A stretch of 64,000 bases of DNA, taken from positions 84,551 to 148,550 of the forward strand of contig NZ_FTOP01000011.1 of NCBI RefSeq assembly GCF_900156785.1. The letters are read 5' to 3'. Every line of letters starts with the position of its first letter. Positions within the stretch are counted from its first letter, which is position 1. The translations under genes were made by a program, and so were the position numbers. Positions 1 through 9,227 of the stretch are shown piece by piece. The notes beneath the pieces are model-generated. The model did no database searches. It was not told where the DNA came from and was given only the letters and a program-made list of their open reading frames with translations. This DNA comes from Belliella pelovolcani. Lineage in GTDB: Bacteria > Bacteroidota > Bacteroidia > Cytophagales > Cyclobacteriaceae.

Positions 1-1389
1 CTTGAAAATAGGTTTGATTTAAAAACAAGAACTTTAGCAGCTCTTTTATTTCTGACACAGCGGGGTTTAGCAGCAGGGATTACAATCTATGCTCCATCTA
101 TTATTTTATCGACCCTTTTGGGTTGGAGTCTATTTTGGACTAATATTTTTATAGGTCTGCTTGTAATCTTATACACTGTGTCAGGAGGGACAAAAGCAGT
201 TTCGATTACTCAAAAGCAGCAAATGGCCGTGATGATGGGTGGGATGGTACTAGCTGGCGTCTTCGTGATTAATATGCTCCCAGTGAGTTTCTCTGAAGCG
301 CTACATGTGGCTGGAAAAATGGAGCGTTTGAATATTGTGAATTTTGAATTCAACCTTTCAGATCGTTACAATTTTTGGTCAGGTATGACGGCTGCATTAT
401 TCCTTTTTCTTTCCTATTTTGGAACTGATCAGTCTCAAGTTCAAAGGTATTTGACAGGAAAAACACTTGCAGAGAGTCGAATGGGACTGATAATGAATGG
501 GCTATTGAAAGTACCGATGCAATTTATCATCCTATTTATAGGTGTTATGGTTTTTGTGTTTTATCAGTTTTTCCAACCTCCTGTAGTATTCAATAAAGTG
601 CAAACCGAGAGTCTTATCAATTCAGGATTAAGAGATGACTATTTTCAATTAGAAGAACAATTTTCAGAGGTTTTTGACCAAAAATCAAAATCAATTTCTG
701 AATTACTTTTAGCTATAGAAAGTAGTAATGAAGTAGGTATAGCAGATGCTCAAGCAAAAATGAAGTCTGCGCATACCAAACAAGAAGAAATCAGAAAAGA
801 TGTCAAATCTTTGATAATTCAAAATGATGCCTCAGCTGAAACAAAGGATACAGATTATGTTTTTATGCGCTTCGTGATGGACTATCTGCCTGTAGGAATT
901 GTAGGGCTGCTTTTTGCAGTTATCTTTTCTGCTGCCATGTCATCTACTGCCTCCGAACTCAATTCTCTTGGTACAACTTCAACTGTGGATATCTATAAAA
1001 GGTCTCTTTACAAAGAGGGTTCAGATAAGCACTATATGCTTTCCTCCAAATGGCTTACCGCGTTTTGGGGTGTCTTTGCAATTTTATTTGCTACTTATGC
1101 GACATTATTTGAGAATTTGATTCAGGCTGTCAATCTTCTTGGATCCCTATTTTATGGGACAATTTTAGGCATTTTCTTGGTAGGTTTCTATATGAAATGG
1201 ATCAAAGGAAATGCCGTATTTGTTGCAGCTCTTATGGCAGAAGCTATTATTTTATTGATTCACTGGCACAATGGAGATGCTCTATTTGGTATTCCAATCA
1301 ATATTGGTTTTCTGTGGTACAATGCCATAGGCTGTATTTTGGTCATGGTTTTTGCTATTCTCATTCAGGCTGCCAATAGACAGAAATAA
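1..1389 (+). CDS. Sodium/solute symporter (SSS family), 5' end outside window
   Basis: The reading frame is open from the first base, so the gene begins upstream of the window; the TTG at 118 is not a real start. About 460 C-terminal residues are present. Several long hydrophobic helices are separated by short loops, and a motif SSTASELNSLGTTSTVD, typical of sodium:solute symporters (PF00474), lies near bases 940-990. A hydrophilic, charged, probably coiled stretch of about 90 residues (bases 590-860) is inserted between two membrane segments, which is common in Bacteroidota members. The role is Na+-coupled uptake of a sugar, amino acid or similar solute across the inner membrane; the substrate cannot be told from sequence. 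The gene ends at a bidirectional terminator facing the M28 peptidase gene. Confidence 0.9.
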   Translation, partial: LENRFDLKTRTLAALLFLTQRGLAAGITIYAPSIILSTLLGWSLFWTNIFIGLLVILYTVSGGTKAVSITQKQQMAVMMGGMVLAGVFVINMLPVSFSEALHVAGKMERLNIVNFEFNLSDRYNFWSGMTAALFLFLSYFGTDQSQVQRYLTGKTLAESRMGLIMNGLLKVPMQFIILFIGVMVFVFYQFFQPPVVFNKVQTESLINSGLRDDYFQLEEQFSEVFDQKSKSISELLLAIESSNEVGIADAQAKMKSAHTKQEEIRKDVKSLIIQNDASAETKDTDYVFMRFVMDYLPVGIVGLLFAVIFSAAMSSTASELNSLGTTSTVDIYKRSLYKEGSDKHYMLSSKWLTAFWGVFAILFATYATLFENLIQAVNLLGSLFYGTILGIFLVGFYMKWIKGNAVFVAALMAEAIILLIHWHNGDALFGIPINIGFLWYNAIGCILVMVFAILIQAANRQK

Positions 1390-1390
1390 A

Positions 1391-1426
1391 AAAATGCACC
1401 TTAGAATAATCTGAGGTGCATTTTTT
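1391..1426. terminator. Bidirectional rho-independent terminator
   Basis: An inverted repeat, ATGCACCT at 1394-1401 and AGGTGCAT at 1414-1421, is flanked by A-rich sequence on the left and six T on the right. It lies between convergent genes and can serve both. Confidence 0.85.
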
Positions 1427-1445
1427 GTCAAATATTTCCGAGAAC

Positions 1446-2795
1446 TTATCTTGTAATAGGCTGAGGAAATACAGCGAGACTTTCGTGCCCACCTTCTCCT
1501 ACGGCCTGCACTGCAAAGAAATAGTTGTCTTTGGAATAAGGAATAGTGAGTGTAGTATCTTCTGTATAGAACTTTTTAGACCACATGGACTCGTTTGTTT
1601 CTCTCATCAAGACATAGTAGCCTTTCGCCTTCCCGATTTTTGGAGCCTCCCATCTCAAAGTGGAAGTATTGCTCAATCTTCTTACATCTATCCCTACCAT
1701 TTGTGGTTCGGAAGGGGCGGTAGCTAAATATGCCAAAGCAGCAAGGTTGATTCCCGTTGCTTTTCTCATGTATTCAAAATCCATGAATTCTGGTAAATCC
1801 CCGTATTGTATACCATCTTCCAGTCTTACATTTTCATGTTGAGCGTAATAGTTTTCATTCATTTCACATACTCGGATAGCTGTGAAGCCTTCTCTGGCAA
1901 AAGGTGTATGATCTCCACCACGAAGGAATCGATCATTTCTGTATATCAGTTTTACTTCAAGTTGATCCACGTACCTTTCTCCAACTTCTTTCATAAATCT
2001 AGCAAGTTGTCGTGATTTACTATCATTTTCGCCATTGGTATATCTTCTTACAGCAGCCATTTGCTCTGTTTCCGCCATAGGAACACCTTCTGAAAAAATT
2101 CTGATTCTTGTATTGTCGGCAATATCTGTTCCTGAGGATCTGCTGTTACCTATCATATCATTGTTGAGGACAGCTGCAAGATTCCAGTTTTCTGACTTTG
2201 CTTTTTTGGCTAAGTACTCTGCACCCTTAAGCCCTTGTTCTTCACCACTGACTACTACAAACTTGATCGTAGCAGGATAAGTGTTTTTTGACATAATTTT
2301 GACTAGCTCTATGATGGCAGCTACTCCAGAACCATCATCATTTGCACCTGGGGCATCAATTTTTGAATCCATGACACTAAGTGCTCTACTATCTATATGA
2401 GCCATGATGATAAAAATTCTATCATCATTTGGATCTATACCTTGCAAGGTTGCAATGACATTTCCTAATTTACTATCTGTTGGAATTCTCCTGTTGTCAG
2501 CTGGAATAGTAAAGAAATCAATCTCAGAGCTTAATCTTCCTCCAGCATCTTTTTCAAATGATTTGAAATGATTTAATACATAGTTTTGAGAAGCAAGAAT
2601 CCCTCTATTTTCCTCTTCTTCGCTCAGCGTGTGCCTCGTGCCAAAGTCTGCTAGGTCTCTTACATATTGCTCTAAGCTCGTAGCACTGATTTGTGAAACC
2701 ATTTTTTCAATTTTTGAATCTCTTTGAACAATCTGAGTTTGAGCAAATGCAGATGTTGAAACAAGTAGGGTAATTATTATGAATATTTTTCTCAT
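1446..2795 (-). CDS. Secreted M28 family zinc aminopeptidase with fibronectin-like C-terminus
   Basis: The predicted protein is 449 residues. I chose the ATG at 2795 because it is followed directly by a signal peptide (MRKIFIIITLLVSTSAFAQ); a longer frame to 2852 would add 19 residues in front of it. The M28 metal-binding motifs are visible: an AHIDS motif, then PGANDDGSG, a GEEQG motif with the catalytic and ligand glutamates, LNNDMIG and GGDHTPF. The last 75 or so residues (from PQMVGIDVRRLS) resemble a fibronectin type III domain. It should work in the periplasm or outside the cell, removing N-terminal residues from peptides with two zinc ions. It is transcribed divergently from the DinB-like gene. 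Confidence 0.92.
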   Translation of the reverse strand: MRKIFIIITLLVSTSAFAQTQIVQRDSKIEKMVSQISATSLEQYVRDLADFGTRHTLSEEEENRGILASQNYVLNHFKSFEKDAGGRLSSEIDFFTIPADNRRIPTDSKLGNVIATLQGIDPNDDRIFIIMAHIDSRALSVMDSKIDAPGANDDGSGVAAIIELVKIMSKNTYPATIKFVVVSGEEQGLKGAEYLAKKAKSENWNLAAVLNNDMIGNSRSSGTDIADNTRIRIFSEGVPMAETEQMAAVRRYTNGENDSKSRQLARFMKEVGERYVDQLEVKLIYRNDRFLRGGDHTPFAREGFTAIRVCEMNENYYAQHENVRLEDGIQYGDLPEFMDFEYMRKATGINLAALAYLATAPSEPQMVGIDVRRLSNTSTLRWEAPKIGKAKGYYVLMRETNESMWSKKFYTEDTTLTIPYSKDNYFFAVQAVGEGGHESLAVFPQPITR

Positions 2796-2863
2796 TTTAG
2801 TTATAGGTGATTTTGAAACTATTAAATTTACTAAAGTACTATAGATCACCAAACGAATTTTAC

Positions 2864-3379
2864 ATGAACGAATCTATGAAACCCAAAGTAGGAGAATATG
2901 CCCCTTATTACGGAAAGTATATTGATAAAATTATCAATGAAGATATTTCCAAGTTGTTGCTGAATCAAGTAGAGGAAATAAGAAAGTTTTACGAGGAAAT
3001 GGGGGAGGAGAAGAGCAATCTGGCCTATGCTGAAGGTAAATGGACTGCAAAGGAAGTTTTAAATCATATTGCTGATACGGATAGAGTGATGACATTTAGA
3101 GCTTTATGCTTTTCAAGGGGAGAGACTTCACCTTTACCTGGATTTGATCAGGATATCTATGTTTCCAATGCTAGAGCCAATGATATTCCATTAATGAATT
3201 TACTTGAGGATTTTGAAATGCAGCGTTATGCCTTGGTATCTATGTTGAAAACGCTTCCAATAGCAAGTTATACCAAGACTGGAATTGCGAGTAATCATGA
3301 GGTTAGTGTCAGAGCATTATTTTATATCATGGCTGGCCATGTTTTGCATCATTTAGAGGTTTTGAAGGAGCGATATTGA
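2864..3379 (+). CDS. DinB family protein (putative metal-dependent hydrolase)
   Basis: 171 residues from the ATG at 2864; a GTG at 2807 would give a longer frame and an ATG at 2876 a shorter one. I prefer 2864 or 2876 because YAPYYGKYID is typical of the beginning of this group. The DinB/YfiT four-helix fold is suggested by the first histidine in LNHIADTDR and by the pair in AGHVLHHLEVL, which together form the usual three-histidine metal site. Family members range from thiol transferases to uncharacterised stress proteins, and the substrate is unknown. The gene is divergent from the M28 peptidase, with a 68-bp shared upstream region. Confidence 0.85.
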   Translation: MNESMKPKVGEYAPYYGKYIDKIINEDISKLLLNQVEEIRKFYEEMGEEKSNLAYAEGKWTAKEVLNHIADTDRVMTFRALCFSRGETSPLPGFDQDIYVSNARANDIPLMNLLEDFEMQRYALVSMLKTLPIASYTKTGIASNHEVSVRALFYIMAGHVLHHLEVLKERY

Positions 3380-3629
3380 AATTCTTCAATGGTTTGAAAG
3401 TAGCCTTTATTGATCATTGTCGGATTATAAAAGTATGTTTTTGACGTCTTCATGAAATTAAATTGGGGTGTATTCGAGAAATTATACTATATTTGCTGAA
3501 TTTATCTACTGCAAAAAATCTAAGAAAATGAATTTGAGCTTGCTTTTTAAATCGACAAAAAATTCTTTTCACGCAGTTTGAAAATTTCACATAATTTCAG
3601 AATAAGAATAACTAAAAAATAAAATTTAT

Positions 3630-5297
3630 ATGAAAAGAACAAGAGCACAGGAATCACGAGCCGCCATTGAAAGACTATACATTACAATGAGACACCTTTT
3701 TATGAGAGGGTCTTATAAGCCTATGGGAGTTTCTGGTGAGTCGCTGGTGAGTTCACTTTTGGTGTTGAGTCCGGAGATTTATGGTCTAGTGGTGGACGAA
3801 GAAAAAATAGAATTAGATGGGCTGCTTTATGTCATGGAACGTCTACCTAGAGGAATAGAGGAATGTAGATATGTGAGATTGATCAGTCGAGAAGGTTATG
3901 AGAATTCTGATTTTCCTACATTAGTTCCTGCCAAAAGAAGAAGAAATTGCTACAGAGTAGACCATGATCAAATGTATGTAGAGATGACCAGAGGTAAGTC
4001 AGATATTTATGATATACTGACTCACCTTACCTTTCTTTATATTGAATCAGAGAAAATCAGGGCAAATTCTACAGATCATAAAGGTAGAATCAACTTGAAT
4101 TGGCAGATGTTGGAGAAAATAGTAGAGAAGGAGCGAAATGGAGAAGATTTTGACAAAGAGGCTGCTTGCTCTTATCTCAGCCATATTACAGGAAGAACAT
4201 TTGACGAGACCCATGTAGCAGTGAGCAAGTTTGGCCAGTCTTCAAATTCAAATAGCCTTTTCTCAATTATTTATCACTTGGGTAAATTATCTATTGACGA
4301 ATTTGCTGAAGAGAAAGATAGAGAGATTTCATTTTCGGCTACGCTAAGAGAAAGAGTGGGCCATCACGTATATGGAGAGTTGTGGGCCAATAGAATCAAA
4401 AAAGTATTGGATGAAAAAGGCCTGCTAGAAAGGCCTATACATATCATCTCAGCAAATCTTCATAGCGTGGTCAACACCATCTTTGGACATCAAGCATTGG
4501 GATTGAAAAACTACGATGAAATTGAAAAAGTCGCAATGGATATCAGTGTTGGTGATAAAAAGAATAAGGGGAGAGAAATACAAGCCTTTGCTAATGCAAA
4601 CGGTTTTATAGATTTACCAGATTTGTCAGGAACAAATATAGGGGCACAGCTTATTGATACTGCTCAGATGAGTAAAGATACCGTCATCCCGGGAGTTTCA
4701 CTACCCAAAGACCCAAAAGCCAGACCTGTCATCGTTGTGATGGATTATGCATTTGGAGAACAGGCTTATGAATGCTTTGATGAATTGCTGAAGCCTTATG
4801 AAAAGGACGGTAAGGTAATTCCATTGGATGTAGTTTCAGCATCAATCATGGGTAAAGCTGGAATTCTTGAAGGAAACAAAGGAGATATCATGATTCCAAG
4901 CAGTCATGTATTTGAAGGGACTGCAGATAATTACCCATTGAAAAATGAATTTAAAAAATCAGATTTTGAAGGTTTTGGACTTGGGGTGTATGATGGCCCG
5001 ATGATAACGGTATTGGGTACTTCATTGCAAAATAAAGATGTTCTGAGATATTTTATGGAGTCCTCTTGGAAAGCATGTGGCTTAGAAATGGAAGGGGCAC
5101 ATTACCAGAAAGCAATCCAGTCAGCTAGTAAAATTAGAAATTCAATTAGAAAGAATGTAAAAGTCCTGTATGCATATTATGCTTCTGACAATCCTTTGGA
5201 AACAGGAAGTACTCTTGCATCTGGCGCTTTGGGAATGGAAGGTGTGAGACCAACTTACTTGATTACTTACAAGATTCTGGAAAAAATATTTTCTTAA
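3630..5297 (+). CDS. Conserved Bacteroidota protein of unknown function (555 aa)
   Basis: I do not assign a function. The protein is 555 residues and soluble, with no signal peptide or membrane segment. It starts MKRTRAQESRAAIERLYITMR, with an Arg-rich N-terminal helix. The second half (roughly residues 260-555) has alternating hydrophobic strands and a late GLEMEGAHYQKAI segment that recalls the EMEAA motif of nucleoside phosphorylases, next to a conserved-looking YASDNPLETGSTLASG stretch; this resemblance is weak. I recall related uncharacterised proteins in many Bacteroidota (possibly the DUF6909 family), but that name is from memory. The gene stands alone with about 250 bp of AT-rich DNA upstream and its own terminator. 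Confidence 0.85.
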   Translation: MKRTRAQESRAAIERLYITMRHLFMRGSYKPMGVSGESLVSSLLVLSPEIYGLVVDEEKIELDGLLYVMERLPRGIEECRYVRLISREGYENSDFPTLVPAKRRRNCYRVDHDQMYVEMTRGKSDIYDILTHLTFLYIESEKIRANSTDHKGRINLNWQMLEKIVEKERNGEDFDKEAACSYLSHITGRTFDETHVAVSKFGQSSNSNSLFSIIYHLGKLSIDEFAEEKDREISFSATLRERVGHHVYGELWANRIKKVLDEKGLLERPIHIISANLHSVVNTIFGHQALGLKNYDEIEKVAMDISVGDKKNKGREIQAFANANGFIDLPDLSGTNIGAQLIDTAQMSKDTVIPGVSLPKDPKARPVIVVMDYAFGEQAYECFDELLKPYEKDGKVIPLDVVSASIMGKAGILEGNKGDIMIPSSHVFEGTADNYPLKNEFKKSDFEGFGLGVYDGPMITVLGTSLQNKDVLRYFMESSWKACGLEMEGAHYQKAIQSASKIRNSIRKNVKVLYAYYASDNPLETGSTLASGALGMEGVRPTYLITYKILEKIFS

Positions 5298-5322
5298 ATT
5301 CAAAAAAATGCAATAATCATTC

Positions 5323-5356
5323 AAAGCCTGATGTGTAAATGTCAGGCTTTTAGTGT
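5323..5356 (+). terminator. Rho-independent terminator after the 555-aa gene
   Basis: A perfect 9-bp stem (AAAGCCTGA at 5323-5331, TCAGGCTTT at 5342-5350) has a 10-nt loop and is followed by a T-rich stretch. Confidence 0.8.
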
Positions 5357-5482
5357 TTTATTTAGGGGAGTTCTATTTTTTGATTTTTGCTTGTGTCTAA
5401 AATCATCATAAAAACTGACTTTTCTCATGTTTTAGGGAGCTAAGGCATAATACCTTTGATTCATAATCAAAAGCAAAAAGCC

Positions 5483-6061
5483 ATGAACAAGTTTAGCTTA
5501 CAAATAATCAAAACCACACTCTTAGCAGTAATTGTCTTCTTCAACTATTCAGTATTTGCACAATCAGACTTCTCTTTAGTTTCTGGTGCAGATCTGAAAG
5601 TGACTGGAACGTCTACTTTGCATGATTGGGATATGAAATCTAGCACAGCTACAGGTAAAGCACAGATTACTTTAGAAAATGGTAAAGTTGTCAATGTAAA
5701 AAATGTAACGATCACTATGCCTGCTGAAAGTATCAAAAGTGGTAAAAGTGGTATGGATAAAAATGCCTACACAGCATTGAAAACGAAAAACCATAAAGAT
5801 GTAAAGTTTACATTGAAGGAGCTAATAGCCAAAGGGAATGGTTTCGAAGCAACGGGAGATTTTACAATTGCTGGAGTAACTAAGTCAGCAAAATTCCCAG
5901 TAACAGCAAGTGTGGCTGGTGATAAGGTCACTTTCAAAGGACAACATGATTTCAAATTAACAGATTATAACATAGATCCTCCCACAGCTTTGATGGGAAC
6001 AGTAAAAACAGGTAATGAAGTAAGTATCCATTTCAATGTCACATTCCAACCAACAAAATAA
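5483..6061 (+). CDS. YceI family protein, exported
   Basis: 192 residues. The start at 5483 puts the hydrophobic signal peptide (MNKFSLQIIKTTLLAVIVFF...FAQ) at the N-terminus; a TTG nine codons upstream is unlikely. The mature part carries the YceI lipocalin-like signature GTSTLHDWDM near its start, followed by paired beta strands (VTITMPAESIKSGKSGMDKN, then a repeated hydrophobic/charged pattern). YceI proteins are periplasmic beta barrels that bind long isoprenoid or amide lipids in their cavity. The gene is followed after 7 bp by an outer-membrane barrel gene and then a second YceI gene, so the three probably form an operon handling a lipophilic or quinone-like molecule; that is inference. 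Confidence 0.92.
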   Translation: MNKFSLQIIKTTLLAVIVFFNYSVFAQSDFSLVSGADLKVTGTSTLHDWDMKSSTATGKAQITLENGKVVNVKNVTITMPAESIKSGKSGMDKNAYTALKTKNHKDVKFTLKELIAKGNGFEATGDFTIAGVTKSAKFPVTASVAGDKVTFKGQHDFKLTDYNIDPPTALMGTVKTGNEVSIHFNVTFQPTK

Positions 6062-6068
6062 TTAAATT

Positions 6069-7334
6069 ATGAAAAAGTACATCCTTTCCCTAATTGCTAT
6101 CGCAGGCTTATCAGCCGCTACGATGGCCCAAGGACTCCAAAGAGATATGCAATTCTGGAGATCCTATGATCAAAGAGGTATCAATGTTTTCGAAACAGGA
6201 AAAGCAGATACAGTTGAATTTGATGGAATCAAAGTAAGAGTTGGAGGTCACTTCACTCAGCAATTCCAAAGCTTAAGCCACAGTAATGCAGCAGGTTCCC
6301 CAGCTCTTATCGAAATCGGTGCAGGTACTAACTTAGCTACAGCAAACTTGAACATCGATGTTGCCTTGGCAGATGGTGTGAGATTGAACTTGGTGACTTA
6401 TCTTTCTTCTAGACACCACCCTGAAACTTGGGTGAAAGGCGGATTCTTGCAAGTAGATAAATTAGGTTTCTTGGGAATCGGTAATACAGATTGGTTTGAC
6501 AAGTACCTGACAGTGAGAGTCGGTCACATGGAGATCAATTATGGTGATGCCCACTTCAGAAGATCAGATAACGGTAATGCGATGTACAACCCATTCATAG
6601 GTAACTATATCATGGATGCATTTACTACAGAAGTTGGTGGGGAAGTATTCTATCAAAATAACGGTTTCTTAGCAATGGTTGGCGTAACAGGTGGTGAGAT
6701 TCAAGGAGGGGTGACAAGACCAGATGACAGAAAGTTAAACTTCCTAGGTAAAGTTGGTTATGATAAATATGTCACTGATGATATCAGAGTAAGATTGACG
6801 GGGTCTATTTACTCTACATCAGGATCTGCAAGAAATACCCTATGGGGTGGTGACAGAGCAGGATCTAGATATTACTTGGTAATGGATCCAGTAGGAGCTA
6901 CTACAGCAGCAAACTTTACTTCAGGTAGGTTCAACCCTAATCAAACTGACAATATCACAGCTATGGTATTCAACCCATTTGTGAAAATCAAAGGCTTGGA
7001 ATTATTTGGAAACTTTGAGCAATCAAAAGGTAAAGCTGCGAACGAGCAGACTGACAGAAGTTGGAACCAAATCGGAGCTGATGCTGTCTACAGAATAGGC
7101 GTAAAAGAGAATGTTTACCTTGCTGCAAGATACAATAAAGTAAGTGGTGAGTTAACGGGTGGTAGAGATGTGAGCATCGATAGAGTTCAGATAGGCGGTG
7201 GTTGGTTTGTTACCAAAAATATCCTAGCTAAGCTCGAATATGTAAACCAAAACTACAATGACTTCGCTGTTGGAGATATCAGAAATGGAGGTAGATTCAA
7301 TGGCCTAATGATAGAAGGTGTCATAGGATTCTAA
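6069..7334 (+). CDS. Outer-membrane beta-barrel (porin-like) protein
   Basis: 421 residues with a clear signal peptide (MKKYILSLIAIAGLSAATMAQ). The mature protein is rich in alternating polar/hydrophobic strands with aromatic ends and turns rich in Gly, Asn and Asp (for example VRVGGHFTQQFQ, VGHMEINYGDAHFRR, LAAKRYNK-like repeats), and it ends in Phe (LMIEGVIGF), as outer-membrane barrels do. It lies between two YceI genes, 7 bp after the first and 13 bp before the second. It resembles Bacteroidota porins in general; the solute is unknown. Confidence 0.82.
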   Translation: MKKYILSLIAIAGLSAATMAQGLQRDMQFWRSYDQRGINVFETGKADTVEFDGIKVRVGGHFTQQFQSLSHSNAAGSPALIEIGAGTNLATANLNIDVALADGVRLNLVTYLSSRHHPETWVKGGFLQVDKLGFLGIGNTDWFDKYLTVRVGHMEINYGDAHFRRSDNGNAMYNPFIGNYIMDAFTTEVGGEVFYQNNGFLAMVGVTGGEIQGGVTRPDDRKLNFLGKVGYDKYVTDDIRVRLTGSIYSTSGSARNTLWGGDRAGSRYYLVMDPVGATTAANFTSGRFNPNQTDNITAMVFNPFVKIKGLELFGNFEQSKGKAANEQTDRSWNQIGADAVYRIGVKENVYLAARYNKVSGELTGGRDVSIDRVQIGGGWFVTKNILAKLEYVNQNYNDFAVGDIRNGGRFNGLMIEGVIGF

Positions 7335-7347
7335 ATTAAAAATAATC

Positions 7348-7869
7348 ATGCGTGTCCTTATAGCATTGATTCTCGTACTTAGTCACATCGTTCCTTCTGA
7401 AAAGGAACTGATCATCAAGGAAAAGGTCATCACCGTACAAGGTCAGACCTCTTTGGGAAGCTTCAAATGTGACTATCTGAATCAAGGTTTTAAGGACACG
7501 CTTTTTGTTAATAGTGCCAAAAGCCAAAAGCCAATTGTTTTTGACATTCCAGTTCAGGAGTTTGGCTGTGGTAATTTTTTACTAAATAAAGACTTTAGAA
7601 AGACAATTAAAGCTGATGAGTATCCACATGCTAAGGTTCGAGTAAATAACTTGAAATTAAAAGGCAAGGACTATACATGTGACGTAATCGTCAATATTGT
7701 AGGTAAAAGATTGGAATACAAAAGCTTAGATCTTACCAATGGAGGGAATCAACTCAAAGGTAACATTATCCTTAATTTCGATGAACTAGACCTAAGTCCT
7801 CCAAAAAAACTTGGTGGCTTAATCAAAGTCGAAGAGCAACTAGCTTTAGAAATAAAACTTGGATTCTAA
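7348..7869 (+). CDS. Second YceI-like protein, exported
   Basis: 173 residues with a short hydrophobic leader (MRVLIALILVLSHIVPS). The rest follows the YceI pattern: TVQGQTSLGSFKCDY, paired strands, FRKTIKADEYPHAKVRV and a late LSPPKKLGGLIKVEEQLALEIKLGF segment. It is more divergent than the YceI gene two positions upstream and has cysteines (Cys near residues 34, 65 and 112) that the first copy lacks. It is the last gene of the YceI-barrel-YceI set and converges on argH with only 2 bp between the stop codons. Confidence 0.83.
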   Translation: MRVLIALILVLSHIVPSEKELIIKEKVITVQGQTSLGSFKCDYLNQGFKDTLFVNSAKSQKPIVFDIPVQEFGCGNFLLNKDFRKTIKADEYPHAKVRVNNLKLKGKDYTCDVIVNIVGKRLEYKSLDLTNGGNQLKGNIILNFDELDLSPPKKLGGLIKVEEQLALEIKLGF

Positions 7870-7871
7870 CC

Positions 7872-9215
7872 TTATGTGGTAGAACCCAATAGTTTGATAT
7901 ACGCCTTATTTACTTTTTCAAAATCAAATTTTTCGATGACTGCTCCCATTTTGGCACTGATGTCATCCACACAAAGATTTCCTATGCTTCCTTCATGTGT
8001 ATGGTTTACTTGTTCTTGATTCGGATTGAAGTCATCCTTTTCTATATCCATTCCAACCTTTTTGTAGGCATCTCTAAACGGTACACCTTTCAAAACAAGT
8101 TCATTCACTACTTCTACTGAGAACACATGCTTGTAAAATGAATCTTTGAGAATTTCAGGTTTGATTTTGATTTCTTTGAGCATGAGACTAGTCATGTTGA
8201 TACATGATATCAATGATTCCAAGCCTGGAAAAATATGTTCTTTTAATAGTTGCAGATCACGGTGATAGCCTGTAGTTGTATTGGTGAGTATTAAGGTGAT
8301 AGCTTGAGGGATATTTTGAATTTGATTTGTTTTGGCTCTGATCAATTCGAATACATCTGGATTCTTTTTGTGAGGCATGATGCTACTCCCGGTAGTCAGT
8401 TCATCGGGAAAAGAAATGAACCCAAAGTGCTGATTCATAAATAGACAAATGTCCGCAGCCATCCGATTTAATGTACCTGCCAAGCCTGCCATTGCAAAGG
8501 AAAGTGTTTTCTCTGTTTTTCCACGGCTGTTTTGTGCGTTGATCACATTATGATGGAGATCATCAAAGCCCAGTAATTTAGTAGTCATATTTCTATCCAA
8601 GGGAAATGAAGATCCGTAACCTGCTGCTGAACCCAATGGGTTTTTGTCTGCCAATTTGTAAGCTGTAAGCACTAGTTCAAGATCTTCTGCCAGTCCCTCA
8701 GCAAAAGACCCAAACCACAATCCAAAGGAAGAAGGCATAGCAAGTTGTGTATGGGTATAGCCTGGCATCAAGTCTGATTGATGCTTTTTTGATAGTTTTT
8801 GGAGTAGATCAAATAATTCTTTTGACGCTTCTACTAATTCACGAATGGCTGCCCTGTAGTAAAGTTTTAGATCAACCAAGACTTGATCATTACGAGACCT
8901 TCCACTATGTAGTTTCTTGCCAACTTCTCCATATCTTTCTGTCAACAAGAACTCCACTTGAGAGTGCACATCTTCCACCCCTTCTTGGATGTCAAATTGA
9001 CCTTTTTCTATTTCTAGATAGATTTCTTTCAATCCTTTCAAAAGTAAACTTAATTCTTCTTTGCTTAAGAGGTCTATTTTCTCAAGCATAATAGCATGTG
9101 CCATTGAACCTAGTACATCAAAAGGAGCTAAAAGTATGTCAAATTCAGGATCTCTGCCAATTGTGAATTGTTCGACTTCTTTGCTGCTCGTTTTATCTTT
9201 TTGCCAAAGCTTCAT
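7872..9215 (-). CDS. argH: Argininosuccinate lyase
   Basis: 447 residues, normal for the family. It splits argininosuccinate into arginine and fumarate, the last step of arginine synthesis, in the cytoplasm. The fumarase/aspartase superfamily signature GSSIMPHKKNPD is present, with the flexible loop serine, as are HSGRSRNDQV and the substrate-binding TQLAMPSS segment. It is the last gene of the minus-strand arginine operon, 12 bp after argE. No clear hairpin terminator is visible in the 2-bp gap to the convergent YceI gene. Confidence 0.97.
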   Translation of the reverse strand: MKLWQKDKTSSKEVEQFTIGRDPEFDILLAPFDVLGSMAHAIMLEKIDLLSKEELSLLLKGLKEIYLEIEKGQFDIQEGVEDVHSQVEFLLTERYGEVGKKLHSGRSRNDQVLVDLKLYYRAAIRELVEASKELFDLLQKLSKKHQSDLMPGYTHTQLAMPSSFGLWFGSFAEGLAEDLELVLTAYKLADKNPLGSAAGYGSSFPLDRNMTTKLLGFDDLHHNVINAQNSRGKTEKTLSFAMAGLAGTLNRMAADICLFMNQHFGFISFPDELTTGSSIMPHKKNPDVFELIRAKTNQIQNIPQAITLILTNTTTGYHRDLQLLKEHIFPGLESLISCINMTSLMLKEIKIKPEILKDSFYKHVFSVEVVNELVLKGVPFRDAYKKVGMDIEKDDFNPNQEQVNHTHEGSIGNLCVDDISAKMGAVIEKFDFEKVNKAYIKLLGSTT

Positions 9216-9227
9216 GAGGTATTTAAG

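Noticed and set aside
1416..1727. 103-residue plus-strand frame opposite the M28 gene
   Set aside because: It is the reverse shadow of a clear peptidase gene and has no protein-like pattern of its own.
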